A stretch of 64,000 nucleotides of DNA. Source: Axinella damicornis (Eukaryota > Porifera > Demospongiae > Axinellida > Axinellidae). Below, piece after piece: positions 54,443-64,000 of this stretch. Numbering within the stretch: position 1 is the stretch's first letter; each line of letters begins with the position of its first letter. The translations under genes and the position numbers were made by a program. The notes beneath the pieces were generated by a model that saw only the letters and a program-made list of their open reading frames with translations, searched no databases and was not told where the DNA came from. The DNA is taken from the NCBI GenBank assembly GCA_963931865.1, contig OZ007508.1, positions 9,546,781-9,610,780 of the forward strand. The letters are read 5' to 3'.

Positions 54443-57400
54443 CTTTAGCACTGGAGCCCCGATTATGCCTACATTTCTTCCAGGCATTATGCCAACTGTG
54501 TGAACCTAGCCACATTCCTAGTTCCAAGAAAGACAAAGTATAGCTACTCCGTTACAAAATATATACACACTAGCCCTTGGTCACAATTGAGTTTTCTCGA
54601 ATTCAGCATGTCGAGATGCAGTCGAAATGCAGTGTGTGGTTTAGCAGTGGGTCCCCATTTCCTAGAATAGGGTAGTCACAGTACAACAGTAGCTGAATGC
54701 CAGCCCGTGGCATGGCAGTTGATGTCCTTGTTCCAATGCTCTCTCGTTGATGCAGTACGGCATGGCAGTTCGATGCCCATTTCTTGGAATAACAACAGCC
54801 ACGAAAGAAATTCAGCGAGTGGCAATTTCTAACAGTAGAAATTCAGTGAATCCAATCCTGCAGTAACGAACTATTATTTTTGCTACAGTTTTTAGCATAA
54901 AATACGCTAAATCAAATGGTCGTTGCGATTGATTCACACATTTTATGACTGCGCAATCACACAGAAACAATCGTCGCCGCCCGGCAACGTTTACTCCAGT
55001 CAGGAGATCGAGAACGAGCCAAAATAATTTCCCCCGTTCCGAAATACCCGCCTCGTTCCCAGGTTTCTACACCTCCAGTTTTTGTTTACAGCAAGCATAA
55101 TTACAGCAAGCATAAAATTAGCTATGTGTATATTAAAAACTGGAGGTGTGGGAACGAGACTACACTTCCCTTACCTAGAGTCTGAGGCTAGACCGACCCT
55201 TTCATTGCAGAAGCTACCTCCTTGTCTCCCTCCCCTCCAGCCATCTCGAGCCGGTCAGTATAACACCCCGATCCCAGTTGTTCCATCACGAACCGTTGCT
55301 TCCCCTCACTTCCAACTTGCAATGTAATCGCCTATAGAATCGTTCAATAACGAACTGAAGCTACCTTTCTCTGTAACAGCCTGCAGTAGTAAACTACAGA
55401 CTTACTGGCAATCCGTCTTGACCGGCGCGCTTTTTTGCTTGCAAACGTCACCAACGCAATTTGTTGCTTAGCTATGGAATTATTATCAAATTAGTCTAGT
55501 TGCTAGGGGGTATGGTCTAACAGAGCCCATTGGGGCATTAACCACTTGAGGAAGCCTCAGCTCTGCACACTGCAGGCGGAAAACAGCAATTGGGGCTTCG
55601 CATGAGTCTGCAAATATTGTGCAATCTGGTGAATATGTGAAGGAATGTAACACTCCTACACTTTAATGCCTGTAGCTAGTCTCGTGCCGAATGTGACGAA
55701 TTGTGTCAACGGTTCTACCTACAAGCATTATCATCTGCATTGTGGAAACATGGTGACATCACAATAATGAGATGACAATTCCTGGCTTTCAATTGTTGAG
55801 AGAGAAATTCAATCATGAAAATATTCCGAGAAACGTACTTCCACCTAGGCATCGTAGTCTACCATGGGCATCATCCAGTCTAAGAGCTACCGGGTACAGT
55901 ACATGTCCTTATTCACTGGTAGGCATAGGGAGCTCTTTGGAGAGCGATCTCCAGGAGACCTTTGAGGTCTGTTCTGTGAGTTTGTGGTGTGTGTGGGTGA
56001 GTGTGTGTGTGCATGTTGCTGTACTGTGAGTGTGGACACTTTTGTTCTCAAAGTTTGGATGATTCAATTTCTGCTTCTGGGTTCTTGGCATACCTATAGC
56101 TACTAGCACATGCTTCCGGTCAGCAATGTAGTCAATCAATACCATGATCAAAGTTTAGACAATATCTGAGGACGTTCTGTGGCTGCCACGCTAAAACATT
56201 TGATTAATGTATGGATGGTAGGGCTGTGCAATAATATCATTGTGATAAAGATAATCGGTATATGAAATCAAACACTTGTGACTTGTTTGTTCTAAAAGTT
56301 AATGGAATTAGAGCATAACATGCTGCTTCCTGTGAAGCACTACCATAGTACTAAGAGGTGTTCTATCAGGAATGGCCATGTTGATCGAGGTTAGCTACTT
56401 TTCCCTATACTCCAGCGTGGCCTGGGAATGAGGCAAATCCCAGCTATATACCACTTAGGAGCACCATGCCACTAGGATTGGCCTTTTGGAGGCACATGCA
56501 ATGCCAAGGTAGAACCCCCAAGAACGCCAATCTTTGTTGCGGCTGAGAAGGTATATATAGTGTTGAGAAAATGTAGATTCAGGTTCTTTGGATAATGGAT
56601 AATAAGCGGCCCGCGGGGCACTGAACTTGGGGACCCGATGGCCCATCAGATTCCCAGGGGGGAAAAACGTTAAAGCTGGCTGCCCAACAAACTTACAGAG
56701 CAATGCAATATAAAGTGCTTGTGTGCTGCTAGCTTATGCCTGGACTTGCAATGTGGCCTGCTGACAATTCTTGCATGTGCTTGAGGCCGACCGTTGAACA
56801 GTGGGTTTACACATGCAGGACTGCCTTGAATGCCTTCTGTAGTGCGTGGATGTAGCGTTGGTATGCCTGGCTTAGTCAATGATCTTAGGAGATGCATCTT
56901 AAGCTTTCTAGGTACCCATGCAGTACCTGGCCAGAGGACCAACCCGGATATTGCCGCACCCACTTCCACTGTACTCCAAATGACTCATACCCATGCACGT
57001 GGAAACTACTATGTTAGGGGTTACATATACATTGTTTCTTGTCAGTGCTCCCACCAGCCCCCTCTGAAGAGCCTCCAACTCAGGCAGCACTAATTTGAGG
57101 CTATAGCTACAAGGTGAGAACACTGTTATTTGTGCTTAAAGCCCAAGAATGGCCCACCCAGCTCCAACCAAGGGCTATTCACGGTCAAGCCCATGTAGAC
57201 ACAGTCTTGCTGCTTGCACCCTTCAGGTGCACTTACCCACCTCACCCTGTCCTGCCCTTTCAGCTAATGCAGAACCTATGTCCCAAGGAAGTGACATCAT
57301 GAAGCTGAAAGCCTCATGACACATCATTGGTTGGTAAAAGGGCAAATGGGGAGGCAAAGGTGCATGAAGCTATTGAATGATAGTAGTCAGTAGGATTCTG

Positions 57401-58197
57401 GTGGCCTTTGGGTCAGACATGTCAAGTGTCAGTTTACAACCAAAGTTGACTGCTAATGATATTCACAACCTAGCTATATAATGAGCAGAAGAGGCAATCT
57501 GTCCTGTGGTTTGATGCCTGAGAGTGTGCAGTTTACATATCATGTTAGAAATTCATCCATTAATGGACTTAGCTACCACCTAATTGCATACCACATGCAA
57601 GATTGTGGTCTTCTAAAGTGTTGACCATTGGCACATGTACTTCAGTGATTTCTGCAGTTAGTTTTTTAGTTTAACTCGTTCCGGGAAGTATGCGTATGTA
57701 GCTAGCTGTTGACAGATCTCAGGTCGCTGCGCATTGCCCCCACTACCACCTTGAGGAAGACCTACCCATGTTGAAACATTTTGTGACTAAATTTATTGCA
57801 TCTTGGTCACGAAATTCTGACTACTCCTACCTGCACTATTGACCTAGTAGTCAGCTGTGTTGCTATAGTTGGAGGGCAGAGCCTGAGAACAATCTCAGCT
57901 ATTTGACCAATGTAAGGAGGCATACAGGACTAATTTAGGCAAGGTAACTAAGTAACTAACCAAAAGTTAAAATAGCAAGGTCACAATCCAGAGCATATAC
58001 TGCACAAGTGGGTGTGGTTTATACACTAGATTGCTCTGCATGCCAAGGCAAAACAGTACAAAAAATTGGTTGTGAGCAATGGCAGGTGCAATTCTACTGT
58101 TGAGCAAGTCAAGGATCCAACTTATAAATAGTAGTACCAGTGACAAGATTCTAATAGGTTGCTCCTCCCCTGATATAAGCCTGCACCTGAAGATATC
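54443..58197. other. Gene-poor stretch
   Basis: Contains a small MITE at about 55051-55163 (cctcgttcccaggtttctac / tgtgggaacgagacta). A plus ORF at 55772-56029 ends at a donor-like GAG|GTCTGT, and minus ORFs at 56455-56969 are open, but none shows a domain and none is called. Confidence 0.35.
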
Positions 58198-58289
58198 TCA
58201 CTGCAGCGTCTTCTTCCAGCTCTGTTCTGCAAGGTGGTGGCCTAAAGGGGTGCTCTTCTTCAGGTCCTTCACCATGTGCTGGAACTTCT
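58198..58289 (-). CDS. Candidate terminal exon
   Basis: The minus strand encodes EKFQHMVKDLKKSTPLGHHL and AEQSWKKTLQ, then TGA, after a pyrimidine-rich tract and AG. Helical and basic, with no family recognised. It lies downstream of the PHD-like start exon at 58933-59090 and may belong to it; phases do not match directly, so another exon would be needed. Confidence 0.4.
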
Positions 58290-58932
58290 CTTGGGTCATG
58301 TAAGGGTGGGAGTGGAGGGGGAAGAGAGTAGAAGAAGAAGGGCGGTTACATAGTTTCTCACACATAATTACACACACACACATAATTACACACACACACA
58401 CACACTAATTAAAACAGTAACTGTTGGAACACCAACACCAAAACAACGGACTGAAGACAACTAGCTCACTCAAAACTCACAGCGACAAACTGATTTCTCA
58501 GATACAAAGGAAGTGTGGTACATTATCCCTCTGAACCCCTCCTATTTAATTAAAAGCCTCAGAAAATATTGATCAAGCAGTCAAGGACAATGCGGATCAA
58601 AACTCTTGATCCTGATTGCAATTGTTGACGCTTCTACTGGTAACAAGACTACAACACAACTATGTATATGATCATGAAATCTACAATTCAAAACCAACTC
58701 GGATCAGAGAATGTAGTGGTAAATTATCCATGCACTCTTCACATACCTACAACACCAGTTCTCCCTTTCCTCCCTGCACACACCACTCACTCTCACTTTA
58801 GTTCTTTATCCAACGAGGCCATCTCCACACTGAGCATCATCCTCAGTATTCTCCTTGTAATGAGAAAGTATAATGGAGCAGCACTGTGCATATTTCTGGA
58901 ATCATCAGACACAACTCAAAATCTAGATATAC

Positions 58933-59090
58933 TAGATGGAGTCCTGGCCAGGTTCCTGCTCATTCTGGTCGATAATGATTTCCTCGCATATTGCGCAGTA
59001 GACTGCGGACTCAGTTTCCTTTGATTTGCCTTTCTTTTTGGGATTCTTTTCAGAGGCAGCCCTGGTAAGTCTTGTTGTCTTGGAAGCCAT
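58933..59090 (-). CDS. PHD-like zinc-finger first exon
   Basis: The ATG at 59090 starts MASKTTRLTRAASEKNPKKK, a basic N-terminus, then VYCAICEEIIIDQNEQEPGQ and DSI to donor TA|GTATAT in phase 2. The CxxC followed by an acidic spacer is the start of a PHD/treble-clef finger as found in some mobile-element ORF1 proteins and chromatin readers. Without the splice the frame stops at once (TAG). Remaining zinc ligands were not located. Confidence 0.5.
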
Positions 59091-59454
59091 CACGAGCTAG
59101 TAGCTAGTAGCTTCTTTCTCTCTCACGAATGTCGCTGAGCGGTGGCGGTGACCGTGCCCTCTGTAGGGCGGGGGCGTTTCTCGCTGACTGGTGGCTTGAA
59201 ACGTACCGCCGAACGATTAGTAGCTAGCCCACGGTTAGAGGGACGGTAGAGAGCTTCTTTTAGCGGCCCAAAGGGGAACACAAACAGCAGCTCAAAAGTT
59301 GTCACCTCTCAAATTATTGCTGAAGGCTTTTCCTTGGCTCACCTTCCAACGGTTACTACTCTCCAGAGCTTCGCGAGCGTCCTCCAACTCGCTTCGCAGT
59401 CGCACATTTTTGTGATTGTAGCTATTATCTGCTTAGCTATTAAGTTAGTTAACA
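59091..59454. other. Upstream flank of the PHD-like exon
   Basis: Probable promoter/5' region. No motif stands out. Confidence 0.3.
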
Positions 59455-60230
59455 AGTAGTCCAAACCTTCACAAAATTAATGTTCGCATAGTTGCCCTCT
59501 TGTCATTTGTCATAAAATCTTCATGAGTAGCTAGCTAGACAAAACCTTCACAAAATTTAATGTTCTCATAGTAGCTAGCTAGCTATCTTGTCAGAAAACC
59601 TTCACAAGTAGTCAAAACCTTCACAATTTAATGTTCTCATAGTAGCTAGCTATCTTGTTAGAAAACCTTCACAAAACCTTCAAAAAATTAATGTTCGCAT
59701 AGTTGCTATCTTGTCAGAAAACCTTCACAAGTAGTCAAAACCTTCAAAAAAAATAATGTTCGCATAGTTGCTATCTTGTCAGAAAACCTTCGCAAGTAGA
59801 CAAAACCTTCACATAACTTAGTGTTCTCATAGTAGCTATCTTGTCAGAAAACCTTCACAAGTAGACAAAACCTTCACAAATGTTCGCATAGTTGCTATCT
59901 TGTCAGAAAACCTTCACAAGTAGACAAAACCTTCACAAATGTTCTCATAGTAGCTATCTTGTCAGAAAACCTTCACAAGTAGTCAAAACCGTCACAAATG
60001 TTCTCTTATTAGCTATCTTGTCAGAAAACCTTCACAAGTAGACAAAACCTTCACAAATGTTCTCATAGTAGCTATCTTGTCAGAAAGCCTTCACAAGTAG
60101 ACAAAACCTTCACATAACTTAGTGTTCTCATAGTAGCTATCTTGTCAGAAAACCTTCACAAGTAGTCATAACCTTCACAAATGTTCGCATAGTTGCCCTC
60201 TTGTCATAAAATCTTCACGAGTAGTCACCA
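59455..60230. repeat. About 60-bp minisatellite
   Basis: Roughly a dozen degenerate units joining tcttgtcagaaaaccttcac and caaaaccttcacaaatgttc, with lengths varying between units. Confidence 0.85.
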
Positions 60231-60494
60231 TCACATGCTGTGGGACCAATTTATTCGCAATAGCTACATATCCAAAAATGTTAATTCTCCATGTGTGTAG
60301 TAGATCTATTATGATAGTTGTGGGAATGTTATTGTAAACGTTCACAAACTCCTCCTCCTATAGTTGATATCTTGTGGGAATGAAGTGTAGCTATGTTATT
60401 TGGAAATGTTCAAAATTCGTATACTGAATGTATATAATATATATAATGATGAATAATATATGCATGAATCATGAAGGAATTATGTTGGAGATCT

Positions 60495-60664
60495 TTACAG
60501 AGAGACACACTGGCAACAGACAAACTGGAAGTCCTCTCTTTTGGCTTTTGATATAGGCACACCTGCACAGATGCAGTGCCACCATCCTGTGCACCTGCTG
60601 CACTCCACCCATGACCTCCCCTTTGGATGGCCACAGTTGTGTTGGATGCATGTCGTCTGGTCCC
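60495..60664 (-). CDS. C-terminal PHD finger exon
   Basis: Acceptor (gtgctttag) then a phase-1 entry and 55 codons to TAA. It encodes TTCIQHNCGHPKGRSWVECS, RCTGWWHCICAGVP and EDFQFVCCQCVSL. Pattern C-C-C-C-H-C-C-C with the WVEC..C..WWH core is diagnostic of a PHD finger, a zinc-binding reader often of histone tails. It joins in frame to the exon at 61127-61294. Confidence 0.8.
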
Positions 60665-61126
60665 CTAAAGCACAAACATACTATTGGTTTCTTGGCTCCC
60701 CCATTTATAAGTGTCACATGATATGTAGCTAGTTAGAACATCATCAAACACACTGTATACAGAGGCGCAACACACAGTGCACGTGGTAAGTACTCCATGA
60801 AGAAATGTACTAGCAAGTATCATTTACCTTTTTGAATGCCCACTTTCCTTTTCCTCTGGGATGTTCTAATTCGACATACAGTGCTAGCTTTATATAGTAG
60901 TGAGTATTGTCACATTACATTAACTGCAGCTTTATCTGCAGTCATAGATATTTACCTGATGAACCCTTCTCTCGCACTTGCTGTAGAAACTTTAGTTGTC
61001 CTGTGCATGCAGTACGTACACATTGCTGTTATAATACCGTGCCAGTGCAATAGGTTCCACATTATGGTGTATCTCCTTCCTTAGATTCCATAGTGATGGA
61101 TGGGAACACCAGATTTCTTTTTACAC

Positions 61127-61294
61127 CTACAGAGCAAGTTTGGTGAACCATTGGTGAGCGTGACGATACTGGTGATGCTCCAAGCTGGTAAAGTCGATGT
61201 TGGTTGGAAGCACGTTGATAGATCCGTGAAGCCAGTGCCTTTGCGGGGCTGATTGCTAGCCGAGTATAAACCTTTGCAGACTCAGGATGGTACA
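61127..61294 (-). CDS. Exon of the PHD-finger gene
   Basis: Acceptor (catacacag), donor (TGTAG|GTGTAA), 168 nt, phase 1 both sides. Encodes VYHPESAKVYTRLAISPAKA and SRIYQRASNQHRLYQLGASP, a Ser/basic segment with no known domain. Phases link it to both neighbours. Confidence 0.65.
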
Positions 61295-61700
61295 CTGTGT
61301 ATGAAATAGACAACACACTTAAAGGTTGCCTATCACAGTCAAGCACTATCATGGTGTGTGTGTGTGTGTGCGTGCATACATGATAGAGAATATGGAGGGA
61401 GTAACATGGATAATGGGAATGATAAGGAGCTGGTAATTGAACTGTGAGCATAGTGTAGTGTTTGAAATGCAAAAGAGGACTTGTTCTAATAATGTGTATC
61501 ACCTCTTGGCAAATCAAACTTTGTCCGTTTTGCTGCAATACCTGTATTGTTAAAGCAGATGACCAACATAATTATCTATGACCATGATGATCACAGTGAG
61601 TAATAATGACCTAGAATGATGAAAGATCATCAAGTACCAACATTCAAACTATACGAAGGCCATAGTGCACTCACTGAAATGTCTAAGAAGTGTGACTAAC

Positions 61701-61868
61701 CAATGAGTGCAGATTCAATCTCCATTCCATCGTTGCTTCTGGATCTCTTCCTTGTTGTAGGCTCTGGGTCTGGACAGGATTCTGAATGTGTTTTGGGACT
61801 GGAATCTGGTTCTTGAACAGGATCTGGATCTGGACTGGGATAGCCTTCCTGTCGTTCTTGACCGTGAA
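61701..61868 (-). CDS. Exon of the PHD-finger gene (copy B')
   Basis: 168 nt, phase 1 both sides, with acceptor (ataaccag) and donor (ATTG|GTTAGT). Encodes Pro/Asp-rich SPDPDPVQEPDSSPKTHSES and EPTTRKRSRSNDGMEIESA. The TTRKRS stretch is a plausible nuclear signal. Paralogous to 62613-62729. Confidence 0.7.
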
Positions 61869-61940
61869 CTGGTTATCGATATAAGAACAATAATTATCCA
61901 GCTTGCTAATGGTGAGTTAATTGTGAACAGTAGACCTCAC

Positions 61941-62000
61941 CATGATGTTCTTCACTGTTGTTTTCAAGTTCACCTGCTTCTAAAATGGAATACTCAGTCT
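61941..62000 (-). CDS. Exon of the PHD-finger gene (copy A')
   Basis: 60 nt, phase 1 both sides, with acceptor (catttcag) and donor (CATG|GTGAGG). Encodes TEYSILEAGELENNSEEHH, acidic. Paralogous to 62801-62878. Confidence 0.65.
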
Positions 62001-62064
62001 CTGAAATGGTGGTGCTTTGTTATGTTAGCTACTTCAAAAAAACTAACCCATTAATGTAGACTGA

Positions 62065-62607
62065 ATGTCTTCTGCCCTTTCTCTTTTCTTCTTTTTGTGC
62101 TTGTGTTTGCGCTTTCTTCCCATATCTGCATGTGTATATATAAATTTGGTTTCAGAGTGCAACAGATGGTTTATGATCATCAAGTACCAGTTGATATACC
62201 AAGGACATGTACACAAATTTAAGGTAGGAAACATGGGTACCGCGATCTCCGAAACCAAGTTGATGGATAAAAGGGCAGCATCAAAGCGTACACAAGTTTC
62301 AGCAATACTTTGCATCAAACTGCTCCCTCTGCTTGAAAATGCCCTAAAACTCAATTTTAAGGCCCTCTACGAAACTGAAAATTTGGACCCTCTCCAAGGC
62401 CCCACCCACACTCTGACCCCATCATCAGTACACACACAAAACAGGCCCAAAAACTACGGATGGATTTACCACCTGCTCTCCTCACTTGCAGGCTACAGCC
62501 CAAAACTCACTGCCACCCTCAAAAACAGAGGTTTGGCTACCCTAGGCTTTCAAAAAAAATTCCACACACACCAACTAAAACAGACCAAAGCCTTAAATGA
62601 TTTGTGA
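62065..62607 (+). other. Long plus-strand ORF inside an intron, unassigned
   Basis: 180 codons, antisense to the PHD gene, between exons A'/B' and A/B. The second half (ASKRTQVSAILCIKLLPLLE onward) is Lys/Leu/Thr-rich and ends with its own stop just before exon B. No family recognised; could be a fragment of an inserted element or chance. Confidence 0.3.
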
Positions 62608-62612
62608 CTAAC

Positions 62613-62729
62613 CAACAGATTCAATCTCCATTCCATCGTTGAGTTGGGATCTCTTCCTTGTTGTAGGCTCTGCCTTTAAAAATTCAGAATGTGGTTCTGG
62701 GCTGGGATCTGGTTCCCAGTGACTAGGAT
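62613..62729 (-). CDS. Exon of the PHD-finger gene (copy B)
   Basis: 117 nt, phase 1 both sides. Encodes DPSHWEPDPSPEPHSEFLKA and EPTTRKRSQLNDGMEIESV. Near-identical 3' half to exon B' at 61701-61868, showing a recent exon duplication. Confidence 0.7.
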
Positions 62730-62800
62730 CTGGTTATGGTTATACAAACATTAATTATGATGGTTTGAAAATTACGTTCACTCTGAACAATAAACCTCAC

Positions 62801-62878
62801 CAGGATGTTCTTCATTTGTGATGTCAAGTTCACCTGCTTCATCTAGTTCTGGAATGGAATAGTCAGTCTCTAGATATT
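62801..62878 (-). CDS. Exon of the PHD-finger gene (copy A)
   Basis: 78 nt, phase 1 both sides, with acceptor (accaccag) and donor (CCTG|GTGAGG). Encodes YLETDYSIPELDEAGELDIT then NEEHP, strongly acidic. Confidence 0.7.
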
Positions 62879-63217
62879 CTGGTGGTGCTTTGTTTTTTGT
62901 TATGTTAATTCGAAAACTAACCCATTAATGTAGACTGAATGTCCAAGGAAGGAAGCCCGTGCTGCAAAAATTATACCAATAGATGGCCTCATGTGTACAG
63001 AAACCTTTAGCTATAGACATACTGACCGAAATGTTCTGAAGGTATTTGAGTGGCTGAAACACTTATGACTGCACCTTCCCTTAATTGCTGTGGCTATATT
63101 GGTCCGCAGTGAGTACATACTCTAGGTATAGGTACCGGAAATGCGCGCGCATCCTGGCGGCCCTAATATACCCTAAGCCGCCTGGCGAACCAATAACCAC
63201 TGTATTATTACTAAGGG

Positions 63218-63317
63218 ATTATATCTCTATTACTACTAAGGGAACATAACTCGCAGCCGTGGAGTCTCCACGGCTGCGAGATAAAATCTGCATGGCGGAG
63301 GCCTGGGAACGAGGCTA
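63218..63317. mobile_element. TAGCCTCG-family right end and hairpin
   Basis: Perfect hairpin ctcgcagccgtgga/tccacggctgcgag at about 63250-63283, followed by ggcctgggaacgaggcta. The left end is not identified. Confidence 0.5.
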
Positions 63318-63475
63318 ACCGGTTATGCGTGCATGCTGTACCCGATTCGCGAGCGCATCCGGACTGCCTCGCCGCCGCGCACCTATAGCTCGTCGCGGGT
63401 GCATAAACACCCATCCTGAACGTAAAATATATACATGCATGGAAGTAACCAATACATTCCAAATATCAAACTTAC

Positions 63476-63567
63476 CCTGTGCAAACTTCACTCTCTCCTC
63501 TTGCGTTGCGCTTCCGGTGGGAGACTTCAACCACAAATCCGGCTTCGTTTGGTAGCTCCTTCGGTGC
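63476..63567 (-). CDS. Possible upstream exon of the PHD-finger gene
   Basis: Donor CAGG|GTAAGT fits exon A in phase when read as KPDLWLKSPTGSATQEERVK then FAQ. A competing open frame over the same DNA (EPLTTFGLRLLKHVQAPKEL) is longer, so the frame and 5' boundary are uncertain. Confidence 0.35.
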
Positions 63568-64000
63568 CTGGACGTGCTTCAACAATCGCAAACCAAATGT
63601 TGTCAGCGGCTCAAACTTGCCTACGCCTTTCTTCCCTGACACCCATACCCAATTTGGTGGTCGTGCTGGGTGTACAACTTCTTCCGCTTCCCCATACTCT
63701 CACTGAAGCATGTCGACGTCGTTTCGTCCAAGGGAAAATGTGTGGGGCGCGCGAATACTGGTCTCCTAAGAACATATATAAATAATATTACTGTCGTTGC
63801 CTTTGTCCCTTTCCTTTGTGTACTGTCAGTATCATTGTACGGCGCCAGCGCCTGGCCTCGTCGGAAATAATGAATGAAAGAATGAAAAATTCCATTGAGT
63901 GACAAGCATGCATGGCCAGATCAGGCCTATCAGTCATTATTTAGAATATTACAATAGATAAGTAATTACAAACAGATCGATGGTTTAAGAGTTTACTTCC
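63568..64000. other. Right edge
   Basis: Open minus frames continue to about 63715 (VVHPARPPNWVWVSGKKG) without a clear acceptor. Nothing else supportable. Confidence 0.3.

Noticed and set aside
56455..57302. Cluster of open frames on both strands
   Set aside because: No domain, no consistent splice sites, and overlapping frames of similar length.

Overview
The window looks like nuclear DNA of a marine invertebrate. A sponge (demosponge) is my best guess, from the expanded Death-fold domains, ankyrin, NHL and PHD genes with short introns, and the very dense transposon and minisatellite content. That assignment is inference. Protein-coding exons are small, carry GT-AG boundaries and sit mostly on the minus strand. 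Much of the rest is mobile DNA or tandem repeats.

Layout. 0-5.4 kb: minus-strand exons encoding three Death domains, the first broken by a 19-bp insertion. 5.7-10 kb: a 35-bp minisatellite, TAGCCTCG-type miniature inverted-repeat elements, a pogo/Tigger remnant and a piggyBac-like MITE. 10-13.5 kb: SH3 exons interrupted by a 41-bp minisatellite, a RecQ-like fragment (plus strand) and a CARD-like pseudogene exon. 15-27 kb: a minus-strand gene whose N-terminus matches MRCK/DMPK-type kinases (exons at 27.1, 25.8, 20.5, 18.4 and a damaged one at 16.5 kb), buried among MITEs and minisatellites. 28-44 kb: a minus-strand ankyrin gene built of single-repeat 99-bp exons, with a complete BEL/Pao retrotransposon (32.45-38.68 kb) in an intron and a duplicated block at 30.6-32.4 and 43.4-44.6 kb. 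44.8-45.6 kb: a plus-strand NHL-repeat gene, probably frameshifted. 46-53.5 kb: MITEs, a 17-bp minisatellite, a triplicated 1.2-kb composite unit and a 612-bp element with perfect 9-bp target duplications. 54-64 kb: a candidate first exon, a two-exon PHD-like gene, a minisatellite, and a minus-strand gene with a duplicated exon pair and a C-terminal PHD finger.

The most striking system is the TAGCCTCG...CGAGGCTA element family. At least eight copies, from 19 to 612 bp, have 9-bp target duplications matching at 7-9 positions. Related ends and interiors have been amplified into minisatellites and poly-G tracts, and one copy breaks a Death-domain exon. Several host exons show small disruptions (a TA slip, a missing G, 2- to 4-nt losses, one nonsense codon). 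These mean either a decaying locus or residual assembly indels, and the two need separating.
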